A stretch of 64,000 nt of DNA from Oscillospiraceae bacterium (GCA_015065615.1 SVPY01000003.1:62001-126000), one strand, 5' to 3'; shown: positions 8,270-15,678, numbered from the stretch's first letter. Made by a program: numbers and translations. The notes: generated from the letters alone by a model not told the origin.

Positions 8270-10210
8270 ATGAAAAGTGAAATTATTCTTGCCAAAAGCG
8301 CAGGCTTCTGCTTCGGTGTTAACCGCGCCGTTGAAACCGTTTATGATCTTATAAGCGAAAATAAGAAGGTTTACACCTTGGGTCCCATAGTTCACAACCC
8401 ACAGATAGTTGAGGACCTTGAAAGCAAGGGCGTGAAAATAATTGAGGATCCCAAAGAAGCCGAGGATGGCAGTGTTATAGTTATAAGAGCTCACGGCGTT
8501 TCCCCCGACGTGAAAGAAGCCATAAACGAAAGCGGCTGTGACTGCTGCGACGCTACCTGCCCCTTCGTACAGAACATTCATAAGCTCGTTAAAAAAGGCA
8601 GCGAAGAAAATAAGGTGCTTTTAATGGCGGGCGATAAGGAGCATCCTGAGGTAAAGGGCATTTTAGGTGAGGCCAAAAACGAGTATTTTACCTTCCAGAA
8701 TGAAAAAGAACTCCTTCAAATTATAGAAAATCACCCCGAACTTTATGAAAAAGAGATATTTTCCTGCGCTCAAACAACATTTAATGTGGCAGAATGGAAA
8801 AATTGTTTAAAAACTATAAAAAAAGTCTATACAAACGCTTCAATTTTTGATACAATATGTAATGCTACTGCGAAAAGACAAGCTGAGGCTGAAGAGCTTG
8901 CAAAAGAGTGCGACGTTATGATAGTTGTGGGCGGTAAAAACAGCTCCAACACCCAGAAGCTGCGGGACGTTTGCCAAAAGCACACCGAAACCTACCTTGT
9001 GGAAACAGCAGCGGAACTGCCTAAGCTAAAGGGCAAAAATAAAATTGGCATTACTGCGGGAGCTTCAACTCCTGCGGGGATTATAAAGGAGGTACTGGTT
9101 ACCATGACAGAAATTTTTGAAAAGGAAATGAGTTTTGAGGAGATGCTTGAAGAGTCTCTCAAGAGCTTAAATACAGATGAAAAGGTACGCGGCATAGTTA
9201 GCAGAATAACAGCTACAGAAGTGTATGTAGAGGTTGTTGGACGTAAGCAGACAGGTTACATTCCCGCTGATGAAATTAGCGCTGACCCCTCTGCTAAGCC
9301 CGAGGACGTAGTTAAGTTAGGCGATGAGCTTGAGCTCCTCATTATGAAAACAAACGATCAGGAAGGCACAATTATGCTTTCCAAAAAGCGTGTTGACGCA
9401 GGCAAGGGTTGGGATATTCTTGCTAAGGCTAAGGAAAACGACGAAACTCTTACAGGCAAGGTTACTGAGGTTGTTAAGAGCGGTATCGTTGTTATGTCCA
9501 ACGGCATCAGAGTATTTATCCCCGGTTCTCACGCTACAAGCAACAGAGGCGAAAACCTCGACGGCTTCAAGGGTAAGGAAATCAGCTTCAAGGTTATTGA
9601 CGTTGACAGACCCAAGAGAAGAGCAGTTGGCTCTATCCGTGCTATCTTAAGAGAAGAAAGAAAAGCTCAGATCGCTAAGTTCTGGGAAGAAGCTGAAGAA
9701 GGCAAGGCTTACACAGGTAAGGTTAAGTCCTTAACAAGCTTCGGCGCTTTTGTTGATCTCGGCGGCGTTGACGGTCTTGTACATATCACAGAACTTTCCT
9801 GGAACAGAATCAAGAACCCTGCTGAAGTTGTAGCAGTTGGCGACGAGCTTGAAGTTTACATCAAGTCCATCGACAAGGAAGCTAACAAGATCTCTCTCGG
9901 CCACAAGAAGGCAGAGGATAATCCTTGGGAAATTATGAAGAATCAGTATCCTGCAGGCACAATCTGCGAGGCTACTATCGTAAGCATGACAACATTCGGC
10001 GCATTCGCAAGAATCATCCCCGGTGTTGACGGTCTTATCCACATCTCTCAGATCGCTGATAAGAGAATCGAGAAGCCCCAGGATGTATTAAAGGTTGGCG
10101 ATAAGGTTCAGGTTAAGGTTATCGACATCGACTTCGAGAAGAAGAGAGTTTCTCTCTCCATCAAGGAAGCAGCTAAGGCTGAGGAAGCTACTGAAGAAGC
10201 AGCTGAATAA
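8270..10210 (+). CDS. ispH: IspH-S1 fusion: HMBPP reductase joined to four S1 domains
   Basis: A 646-residue fusion typical of Clostridia. Residues 1-280 are 4-hydroxy-3-methylbut-2-enyl diphosphate reductase (last MEP-pathway step, giving IPP and DMAPP). The [4Fe-4S] cysteines lie in SAGFCFGV (Cys14), CDATCPFV and DTICNATAKRQ. Residues about 305-640 contain four S1 RNA-binding repeats (the last two have the clear FGAFV/FGAFA and DGLVHI/DGLIHI cores), resembling ribosomal protein S1. Codon use changes sharply at the junction: by hand count lysine is 19 AAA/12 AAG in IspH but 3 AAA/36 AAG in the S1 part. An AAAGGAGGT lies in frame at the boundary (see findings). It is the last gene of the operon and ends at a terminator. 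Confidence 0.95.
   Translation: MKSEIILAKSAGFCFGVNRAVETVYDLISENKKVYTLGPIVHNPQIVEDLESKGVKIIEDPKEAEDGSVIVIRAHGVSPDVKEAINESGCDCCDATCPFVQNIHKLVKKGSEENKVLLMAGDKEHPEVKGILGEAKNEYFTFQNEKELLQIIENHPELYEKEIFSCAQTTFNVAEWKNCLKTIKKVYTNASIFDTICNATAKRQAEAEELAKECDVMIVVGGKNSSNTQKLRDVCQKHTETYLVETAAELPKLKGKNKIGITAGASTPAGIIKEVLVTMTEIFEKEMSFEEMLEESLKSLNTDEKVRGIVSRITATEVYVEVVGRKQTGYIPADEISADPSAKPEDVVKLGDELELLIMKTNDQEGTIMLSKKRVDAGKGWDILAKAKENDETLTGKVTEVVKSGIVVMSNGIRVFIPGSHATSNRGENLDGFKGKEISFKVIDVDRPKRRAVGSIRAILREERKAQIAKFWEEAEEGKAYTGKVKSLTSFGAFVDLGGVDGLVHITELSWNRIKNPAEVVAVGDELEVYIKSIDKEANKISLGHKKAEDNPWEIMKNQYPAGTICEATIVSMTTFGAFARIIPGVDGLIHISQIADKRIEKPQDVLKVGDKVQVKVIDIDFEKKRVSLSIKEAAKAEEATEEAAE
9104..10210 (+). other. 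Candidate internal start giving a free S1-like protein
   Basis: AAAGGAGGT at 9085-9093 is followed 10 nt later by an in-frame ATG (codon 279 of ispH-S1), exactly where the reductase domain ends. Initiation here would give a 368-residue four-repeat S1 protein. The motif encodes Lys-Glu-Val of a conserved IspH helix, so it could be incidental. The highly expressed codon pattern downstream favours real use. Confidence 0.4.
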
Positions 10211-10246
10211 TCTTATTGAAGCTAAATTTAAAATTTAAATGAAATT

Positions 10247-10276
10247 GCGGAGCGCCTATGCGTCTCCGCTTTTTTA
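10247..10276 (+). terminator. Terminator of the cmk-plsC-ispH operon
   Basis: GCGGAGCGC pairs with GCGTCTCCGC (one bulged base, CTAT loop) and is followed by seven T. Confidence 0.85.
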
Positions 10277-10306
10277 TTGACAAAAAATAAGCCCCTGTAA
10301 TATAAT
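10277..10306 (+). promoter_or_regulatory. Promoter of the downstream membrane-anchored protein
   Basis: TTGACA and TATAAT separated by 18 bp, starting right after the T-run of the preceding terminator and 37 bp before the next start codon. Confidence 0.75.
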
Positions 10307-10343
10307 TAAATTGAAAAAAGGATAAACGGAGGGATAAGATAAT

Positions 10344-11045
10344 ATGAAAAATAAGCAGAATATTTTTATTGTTTTCGAGGTTTTGGCGCTTTTATTGCTT
10401 ATTCTCTGTTTTATGCCTCACGGTGAAGAACGCTTAAGCGAAGAGGAGATTGAAAGCTTAAGAACGAAATATGTTTTATATGACCAAGAAAATCCACTGG
10501 TTGAATTTACATCCGAGTATTATAATAAAACAATCAGGGATTACGTAAAAAATAACCACACCTTCGTGTACTGTGAAGTTTTAAGAGATGCTTATGAAGA
10601 ACTTAGCGGACTGGATAGGATAACGTACGTTAAAGTAAAAGTAATAAGCGATACCGAGGGCTTTTTCGAAGAAGGGGACGAGTTTGCTTTCAGATACGGA
10701 ATTATGGACAGTTACTATTCTCCCCAGCCTAAAAAAGGCGACAGAATAGTTGTTCCCGTTGGTTTCAGTATATATAACAAAATTTTTGATATATACGGCG
10801 ATAGAAACGGGTGTTACTACGTAACCGAGGATGATTTTGTAATTTCCGCATTTTTTGAGCGCGGAGATATAAAGTATTCGGGTATTAAAATAGACAGTTT
10901 AATGAAAAAATTAAAAAAGACCTACCTCGAAAGTACAGAGTACTTAAAACTTATGAAGGAAGAGTATAATCATAGCAGCGGCAGACGCGGTTTTGAAAAT
11001 TTAAACGAATATAAAAAGCTTATAAGAAGTAAAATAACGGAATAA
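10344..11045 (+). CDS. Membrane-anchored protein of unknown function
   Basis: A 233-residue protein with a single N-terminal hydrophobic segment (about residues 7-24, IFIVFEVLALLLLILCF) and a charged, probably extracytoplasmic remainder rich in Tyr, Glu, Asp and Lys. There is no lipobox. The central region (about residues 70-165, with VKVKVISDTEGFFEEGDEF and GDRIVVPVGFSIY) looks like a small beta domain, but I cannot name the family. It has a good promoter and a GGAGGG ribosome binding site and stands alone. The function is unknown. Confidence 0.75.
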   Translation: MKNKQNIFIVFEVLALLLLILCFMPHGEERLSEEEIESLRTKYVLYDQENPLVEFTSEYYNKTIRDYVKNNHTFVYCEVLRDAYEELSGLDRITYVKVKVISDTEGFFEEGDEFAFRYGIMDSYYSPQPKKGDRIVVPVGFSIYNKIFDIYGDRNGCYYVTEDDFVISAFFERGDIKYSGIKIDSLMKKLKKTYLESTEYLKLMKEEYNHSSGRRGFENLNEYKKLIRSKITE

Positions 11046-11065
11046 CAGGCTCATTTTGAGGCATA

Positions 11066-11107
11066 ATATTTACGTCAAAAGCTATAAATTAATTTTGACG
11101 TAAATAT
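11066..11107. repeat. Perfect 15-bp inverted repeat before the DUF1540 gene
   Basis: ATATTTACGTCAAAA (11066-11080) and TTTTGACGTAAATAT (11093-11107) are exact reverse complements with a 12-nt spacer. No T-run follows, so it is not an ordinary terminator. Its right arm ends 16 bp before the DUF1540 start codon, suiting an operator or a leader hairpin. Confidence 0.75.
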
Positions 11108-11123
11108 GAAAGGAACTGATAAA

Positions 11124-11450
11124 ATGAACAAACTTTCCTGTAGTGTAAAAGATTGCGTAAATAACGCTTCCGGTCTTTGCAGTCTTGAAAAAATTATCGT
11201 GGAAGGTCCTTCCGCTGTAAAGTGCGAGGGTACAAGCTGTGTTTCCTTCGTTGCCAAAAGAGGCGGCGCACAGAATTCCTGCGCAAAGGGTAACTGCGCA
11301 AGTGAGGAGACAAATATCGTATGTAAGGCTGAGCATTGTGTTTACAATGCAAACACCAAGTGTACCGCTTCAAAGGTTAACGTGGGCTGTGTATGCAGCG
11401 GTGTGTGCGTTTCAAGCGAAACAGAGTGCGAAACTTTTAAAGCAAAGTAA
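11124..11450 (+). CDS. Cysteine-rich protein with two DUF1540 repeats
   Basis: A 108-residue protein with two copies of the DUF1540 cysteine motif: LSCSVKDCVNNASGLCSL ... CEGTSCVSF and VCKAEHCVYNANTKCTAS ... ETECETF. Each repeat has four or more cysteines in a metal-ligand-like spacing, so metal (probably zinc) binding is plausible, but the family has no established function. The track's first ATG lies in the inverted repeat; AAGGA sits 9 nt before the ATG at 11124, which is preferred. The gene is monocistronic. Confidence 0.85.
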   Translation: MNKLSCSVKDCVNNASGLCSLEKIIVEGPSAVKCEGTSCVSFVAKRGGAQNSCAKGNCASEETNIVCKAEHCVYNANTKCTASKVNVGCVCSGVCVSSETECETFKAK

Positions 11451-11457
11451 AAAATAG

Positions 11458-11489
11458 TTGACATTATAACTTTATGGTGGTATTATAAT
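11458..11489 (+). promoter_or_regulatory. Promoter feeding the ABC-2 exporter leader
   Basis: TTGACA is followed after 17 bp by TATTAT (overlapping a perfect TATAAT at 20 bp). It starts only 8 bp after the stop codon of the DUF1540 gene. The transcript would begin near 11495 and run straight into the hairpin at 11508. Confidence 0.6.
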
Positions 11490-11507
11490 CACCCAGCCTT
11501 AAAAAAG

Positions 11508-11543
11508 TGCCGGACAGGTTAAGCCCTGCCCGGCTTTTTGCGC
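11508..11543 (+). terminator. Hairpin terminator or attenuator in the exporter leader
   Basis: GCCGGACAGG pairs with CCTGCCCGGC (one mismatch) and is followed by TTTTT. It could end the DUF1540 transcript, or act as an attenuator for the promoter just upstream. Confidence 0.7.
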
Positions 11544-11559
11544 CGTTTATTTAAATCAC

Positions 11560-11700
11560 AAAGCCTCTTTATTACCCAAAATAGAGGATACAGATTAAGT
11601 TGCAAATTTGTATCAGGTCAGTTTTTTAGGTAGCCGTTAGCGGTGAAAACGGGTTAGGGATAAATTATTTCTGATTCATTACCGTGAAAGTGAATCTATG
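11560..11700 (+). promoter_or_regulatory. Structured 5' leader of the ABC-2 exporter (unassigned)
   Basis: About 140 nt with several possible stems. CCTCTTTATT can pair with AATAGAGG, while ATAGA of that same segment can pair with TCTAT at the 3' end. TAGCCGTT pairs with AACGGGTTA (one bulge), and GATTCATT with AGTGAATC. The layout (closing stem, alternative upstream partner, inner hairpins) resembles a metabolite riboswitch, but it matches no class I can name with confidence. Confidence 0.4.
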
Positions 11701-11718
11701 ATTGAAAGGAGCTATAAA

Positions 11719-12708
11719 ATGATAGAACTTAAAAACGTATGTAAGACCTACAAAATAGCAAAACGCGGAAGCTCTTTTAAAGAGACTTTCAAATCCTTCT
11801 TTTCTAAGAATTACACAGAAATAAAAGCCCTTAATAATGTAAGTTTCAAGATAAACGAGGGCGAAATAGTCGGCTACATAGGACCTAACGGCGCAGGCAA
11901 AAGCAGCACAGTTAAGATAATGAGCGGAATTTTAACTCCCGACAGCGGTGAATGTCACGTCTGTGGCATGGTACCCTGGAAGGAAAGAAAAGATTACGTA
12001 AAAAATATCGGTGTTGTTTTCGGGCAGCGTTCACAGCTTTGGTGGGACGTGCCCGTTATTGACTCTTTTGAGCTTTTAAAGGATATCTATGCAGTTGACA
12101 GCAAAACTTACAATAAAAACTTAAGCGACTTAACTGAGCTTTTGGACTTAAAGGAGATTTTAAAAACTCCCGTAAGGCAGTTAAGCTTAGGTCAAAGAAT
12201 GCGCTGTGAAGTTAGCGCCGCTTTGCTTCATGACCCCAAGGTGCTTTTCCTTGACGAGCCCACTATCGGTCTTGATGCAGTTTCCAAAATTGCAGTAAGG
12301 AATTTTATCAAAAGAGTGAATGCCGAGAAAAAGACAACGGTCATTTTAACCACCCACGATATGCAGGACATTGAAGCTTTAACCGACAGAATCCTGTTTA
12401 TAGGTAAGGGTCAAATTTTGCTGGACGGCACACTTAACGAGCTTAAAAAGCACGGCGGACATAATAAAAAGCTCACCGTGGAATTTTCAGGCGGTAAGCT
12501 TGAAAGGGAGAATTATTTAAGTCTTGAGGGTTTAAGCCTTATAGATGAATTCAGTGAAAGAGCTGTATTTTTAATTGACAGCGAAAAAATGTCCATTCCC
12601 GAGGCGGTAAATATTATTTCAAAGGACCTTAATATAACGGACCTTTCCGTGGAAGCGGACAGCATCGAAAATACTGTTGCCGCCCTTTACAGAAAGTTCG
12701 GAGTATAA
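11719..12708 (+). CDS. ABC-2-type exporter ATP-binding protein
   Basis: A 329-residue ATPase. Walker A is GPNGAGKSS (from Gly55), the signature is LSLGQRMR (about residue 155) and Walker B is VLFLDEPTIGLD (about residue 175), with a switch histidine in TTHD. A C-terminal extension of about 95 residues follows, as in DrrA/NatA-type drug or lipid exporters. The track starts 21 bases earlier, but AAAGGAG lies 7 nt before this ATG. Two DUF990-like permease genes follow on the same strand, making a complete exporter. The substrate is unknown. Confidence 0.9.
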   Translation: MIELKNVCKTYKIAKRGSSFKETFKSFFSKNYTEIKALNNVSFKINEGEIVGYIGPNGAGKSSTVKIMSGILTPDSGECHVCGMVPWKERKDYVKNIGVVFGQRSQLWWDVPVIDSFELLKDIYAVDSKTYNKNLSDLTELLDLKEILKTPVRQLSLGQRMRCEVSAALLHDPKVLFLDEPTIGLDAVSKIAVRNFIKRVNAEKKTTVILTTHDMQDIEALTDRILFIGKGQILLDGTLNELKKHGGHNKKLTVEFSGGKLERENYLSLEGLSLIDEFSERAVFLIDSEKMSIPEAVNIISKDLNITDLSVEADSIENTVAALYRKFGV

Positions 12709-12725
12709 GCGGAGGGAGAATATAA

Positions 12726-13529
12726 ATGAAAAAATATTTTACCTTTTTCAAAATACGCTTTCAGTCCACACTTCAGTACCGCACAGCCGCATGGGCAGGT
12801 GTTGCCACCCAGTTTGTGTGGGGCGGTATGCGAATTTTAATGTTTATGGCTTTTTACGAGGCGGACAAAAGCAGATTCCCAATGGAATTTACTGAGCTTA
12901 GCTCCTATATCTGGCTGCAGCAGGCGTTTTTAGCACTTTTTGCAGTATGGACTTTTGACAGCGAGATAATAGAAAGTATAACCTCAGGTAGTGTAGCAAA
13001 CGACCTTTTGCGCCCTATGGATGTTTATACCATGTGGTTCACTAAGGATATGACGTCAAGAATGGCGAAAGCCTTACTTCGCTGTGTGCCTGTTATAGCA
13101 ATTACTTCATTTTTACCCAAGCCCTACGGCTTAAGCCTGCCCAAAAGCTTTGAAGCCTTCCTGCTGTTTTTAATTACCCTTTTCCTTGGTGTGGCGGTAT
13201 TGGTTTCAATGGGTATGTACATTTACATATTAACGATGAAATTTATGTCCGCTATGGGTGTAAGGATACTTTTTGCCAATATTGCGGAATTTTTGGCAGG
13301 CTCCATAATTCCCTTGCCCTTTATGCCCGACGGCATCAGATTCTTCCTTGAAATGCTGCCCTTTGCTTCAGCAGGCAACCTGCCATTAAGAATTTACAGC
13401 GGCAATATCTCAGGAAGTGAGATGTGGTTTTATATCGCGGTGCAAATATTCTGGCTTTTATTCTTGCAAATCACAGGCAGAATCTGGCTTAAATCCAAAA
13501 TGAAAAAAGTTGTGGTGCAAGGAGGCTAA
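12726..13529 (+). CDS. ABC-2-type exporter permease, subunit 1
   Basis: A 267-residue membrane protein with about six hydrophobic segments and the layout of the ABC-2 (DUF990) permease family: a basic N-terminus MKKYFTFFKIRFQSTLQYR, the SYIWLQQAFLALFAVW loop and a short basic C-terminus (KSKMKKVV). It lies 17 bp behind the ATPase gene with a GGAGGG ribosome binding site. Together with the second permease at 13877 it probably forms a heterodimeric channel. The two genes are unusually far apart because a tandem repeat array has been inserted between them. Confidence 0.85.
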   Translation: MKKYFTFFKIRFQSTLQYRTAAWAGVATQFVWGGMRILMFMAFYEADKSRFPMEFTELSSYIWLQQAFLALFAVWTFDSEIIESITSGSVANDLLRPMDVYTMWFTKDMTSRMAKALLRCVPVIAITSFLPKPYGLSLPKSFEAFLLFLITLFLGVAVLVSMGMYIYILTMKFMSAMGVRILFANIAEFLAGSIIPLPFMPDGIRFFLEMLPFASAGNLPLRIYSGNISGSEMWFYIAVQIFWLLFLQITGRIWLKSKMKKVVVQGG

Positions 13530-13530
13530 A

Positions 13531-13551
13531 ATTGAAAACTTCGTTTTCAAT
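13531..13551. repeat. Perfect 9-bp palindrome at the array edge
   Basis: ATTGAAAAC and GTTTTCAAT are separated by TTC. The right half runs into the first unit of the tandem array. Confidence 0.7.
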
Positions 13552-13841
13552 TTATCGTATTTCTTTTCGATATTCGAAGAATATCGATTTTCTAAAGAAA
13601 ACCAAGAAAATACGCCCACAGAGTAAACTAAGAGGAATTTTAAAACGTTAGTTTCAATTTATCGTATTTCTTTTCGGTATTCGAAGAATATCGATTTTCT
13701 AAAGAAAACCAAGAAAATACGCCCACAGAGTAAACTAAGAGGAATTTTAAAACGTTAGTTTCAATTTATCGTATTTCTTTTCGATATTCGAAGAATATCG
13801 ATTTTCTAAAGAAAACCAAGAAAATACGCCCACAGAGTAAA
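13546..13841. repeat. Tandem array: three copies of a 107-bp palindromic unit
   Basis: Units start at 13546, 13653 and 13760; the third is cut after about 82 bp. The copies are nearly identical (for example TCGATATTC versus TCGGTATTC in copy 2). Each unit has an outer stem GTATTTCTT/AAGAAAATAC enclosing two hairpins: TCGATATTC/GAATATCGA (GAA loop) and TTTTCT/AGAAAA. The folded RNA would be cloverleaf-like. The array fills the roughly 350-bp gap between two permease genes of one operon, which otherwise holds nothing but the next ribosome binding site. Confidence 0.9.
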
Positions 13842-13876
13842 TTGTTTACTAAAAATTTAATAGAAGGAAGAAAGTA

Positions 13877-14668
13877 ATGAAACAGAATAAATTTAAGATT
13901 TACGGAAAATTCTTTTCCATAAATTTAAAAACTCAGCTTCAGTATAAAGGTTCCTTTGTGATGATGTTTTTCGGTCAGTTTTTAACTGCTTTTTCAGGCT
14001 TTATGATGATTTATTTCCTTTTTGACCGTTTTAATGCAGTTAAGGATTTCAGCATAAATGAAGTTTTACTGTGCTACTCCGTGTCCCACATAAGCTTTTC
14101 ACTTTCTGAGGTATTTGTAAGAGGCTTTGATGCCTTTGGTTCAACAGTAAGAACGGGTGACTTTGACAGAATTTTACTGCGCCCGGGCAGTACTATTTTC
14201 CTTATCCTCTGTTCGAAAATGGATTTTACAAGGCTGGCAAAGGCTTTAAACGGCGTTATTATAATGATTTTTGCTGTAATTAACGCAGGAATTATATGGG
14301 ACGGGATGAAAATATTCACCCTGGTGCTTATGGTGCTTTGCGGTATGGCACTCTATTCAGCCCTCTTTTTAATTTACGCCGCCCTTTGTTTCTACACAAC
14401 TCAGGGATTGGAGGTTATGAATATATTTACTGACGGCGGCAGAGAATTCGGTCAGTACCCCTTAAGCGTTTACGGTGAAAACGTACTGAAATTCCTCACT
14501 TTTGTGGTACCTATGGCGCTTTTCCAATATTACCCATTTCTGTATTTAACGGGCAGGGTAAACAGCATGGTTTACTGCTTCCTGCCTTTAGGCACGCTTC
14601 CCTTTATGATTCCTGCCTATATTATATGGAGAGTGGGACTTAAGCATTATAAATCAACTGGTTCCTAA
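13877..14668 (+). CDS. ABC-2-type exporter permease, subunit 2
   Basis: A 263-residue membrane protein with about six hydrophobic segments, similar in plan to the first permease: a basic N-terminus, then NLKTQLQYKGSFVMMFFGQF, and a conserved FDRILLRPGS loop. It should pair with the protein encoded at 12726 and the ATPase at 11719 in an exporter. The ribosome binding site is GAAGGAAG. The 347-bp gap before it is occupied by the 107-bp repeat array, so its expression relative to subunit 1 may be altered by RNA structure. Confidence 0.85.
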   Translation: MKQNKFKIYGKFFSINLKTQLQYKGSFVMMFFGQFLTAFSGFMMIYFLFDRFNAVKDFSINEVLLCYSVSHISFSLSEVFVRGFDAFGSTVRTGDFDRILLRPGSTIFLILCSKMDFTRLAKALNGVIIMIFAVINAGIIWDGMKIFTLVLMVLCGMALYSALFLIYAALCFYTTQGLEVMNIFTDGGREFGQYPLSVYGENVLKFLTFVVPMALFQYYPFLYLTGRVNSMVYCFLPLGTLPFMIPAYIIWRVGLKHYKSTGS

Positions 14669-14677
14669 ATAAAATGA

Positions 14678-14810
14678 CCTTCTGTGAACACACATTTAAT
14701 CTTTTTAAACCCCTCCTATTTTGCTGTGCAAAATTTTCCTCCCCTTACAGGGGAGGCGAGGAGTTCCCCCGAGAAGAAATAAAGGGGAAAGATGTGGTGT
14801 TTACAGAAGG
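14678..14810. repeat. MITE-like palindromic element acting as shared terminator
   Basis: The ends CCTTCTGT and ACAGAAGG are inverted, and the pairing continues inward imperfectly (GAACACACAT with ATGTGGTGTTT). Inside lies CCTCCCC/GGGGAGG with a 5-nt loop. The 133-bp element lies between convergent genes, and its right end overlaps the stop codon of the minus-strand gene. A T-run follows the right end. Similar GGGGAGG hairpin repeats are scattered in gut Firmicutes genomes as far as I recall. Confidence 0.6.
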
Positions 14811-15586
14811 TTTTCTTTTTTAATGCGGAATATGTTTTTTCTGCCCTCTTTGCCCACGTTTTCGCAAAGACCCAAATAACAGAGGGTGTTTATGGCGCTG
14901 TAGCTGTTGCGGCTGTTGCACTTTGAAAGCTTCTGTAAATCGGAAGCGCTGAAAATTTCGGGTAAATCTTCGGGCAAAAGCTTTAATAAATCCCTCGGTG
15001 TGTTTATTATAAAAATATCGATAAGCTCGCGGGGGTATCTCTCAATTCTGGTAGCCCCTTTTTTCCTATCCTTACTTTTGCCGTCCAGCATCTTAAAATC
15101 GTCGGTATCAATATGCATTAACGTGATAGTTAACCGCGGGTTATTAAGCTTATCTTTTATGCCGTAAAGCTCCCCGAATACGTCAATAAGTCTGCCTATT
15201 TTGGGGCTTCTGTGGGCTTTGCTTGTTTCTCCTGTTTCGGGGTCAAGCCAGCTTACGTATTTGTGAAAGGGGATGGGATGAATTAAATTGACGTCGGTTA
15301 CGGCAAGAAAATACATAAGCTTTTTTGATAAATTTTTAAAGCTTCGCGTCTGCACTTCCACAATGCCCTCTTCGTTAATTGCATCTGCATAGAAGCTGCC
15401 AAGCTTTACTTCGTGGTCGCTGCTGTAAGGGGAAAAGTAGAATTTCAAAGTTAAGTGCATTATTTTTTCGGAGAGTATACCTATGGTGGGGTTTTCGCTG
15501 CAGTAGGTTTTGGCTTTTTCAAAAGCTTCCGCAAATTTTTCTTTTTCATATAAACTTAAATTTAAATTTAAATTTAAATTATCCAC
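14801..15586 (-). CDS. Unknown protein with nuclease-like motif and C-terminal winged helix
   Basis: A 261-residue cytosolic protein. The first residues are a (Asn-Leu)n run encoded by a hexanucleotide repeat. The region around residues 60-85 has GSFYADAI ... GIVEVQTRSF, which resembles the Asp ... Glu-x-Gln/Lys core of PD-(D/E)XK nucleases. The last 70 residues (DLQKLSKCNSRNSYSAINTLCYLGLC) look like a winged helix-turn-helix. The start is GTG with AAAGGAG 7 nt upstream. The function is unknown; a DNA-binding or DNA-processing role is an inference from these two weak resemblances. Confidence 0.65.
   Translation of the reverse strand: MDNLNLNLNLSLYEKEKFAEAFEKAKTYCSENPTIGILSEKIMHLTLKFYFSPYSSDHEVKLGSFYADAINEEGIVEVQTRSFKNLSKKLMYFLAVTDVNLIHPIPFHKYVSWLDPETGETSKAHRSPKIGRLIDVFGELYGIKDKLNNPRLTITLMHIDTDDFKMLDGKSKDRKKGATRIERYPRELIDIFIINTPRDLLKLLPEDLPEIFSASDLQKLSKCNSRNSYSAINTLCYLGLCENVGKEGRKNIFRIKKENLL
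15556..15581. repeat. AAATTT hexanucleotide repeat inside a coding start
   Basis: About four tandem AAATTT units encode alternating Asn-Leu at the N-terminus of the minus-strand gene. The unit length is a multiple of three, so slippage would change protein length without a frameshift. Confidence 0.8.
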
Positions 15587-15639
15587 GGTATCACTCCTTT
15601 CGGATATTAATTATATAACACAAGTATAAATATTGCAAC

Positions 15640-15677
15640 AAAAAGGGAAGGAAACCAATAAGGTCTCCTTCCTTTTT
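15640..15677 (-). terminator. Terminator of the RR-HK-VanZ operon
   Basis: AAAAGGGAAGGAAACC pairs with GGTCTCCTTCCTTTTT with one wobble and one mismatch. A T-run is present on the minus strand. Confidence 0.75.
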
Positions 15678-15678
15678 A

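Noticed and set aside
11239-11457. ORF overlapping the DUF1540 gene in another frame
   Set aside because: The cysteine-repeat frame is clearly the real one; this is a shadow.
11545-11700. Lysine riboswitch before the ABC-2 exporter
   Set aside because: The AGAGG start and CTAT end are suggestive, but the GGTGC loop, the AAGTA turn and the GCCGAAG core are missing or displaced, and the downstream genes are not lysine-related. It is kept only as an unassigned leader.
13546-13841. CRISPR array
   Set aside because: The repeats are directly adjacent 107-bp units with internal palindromes and no unique spacers, and there are no cas genes.
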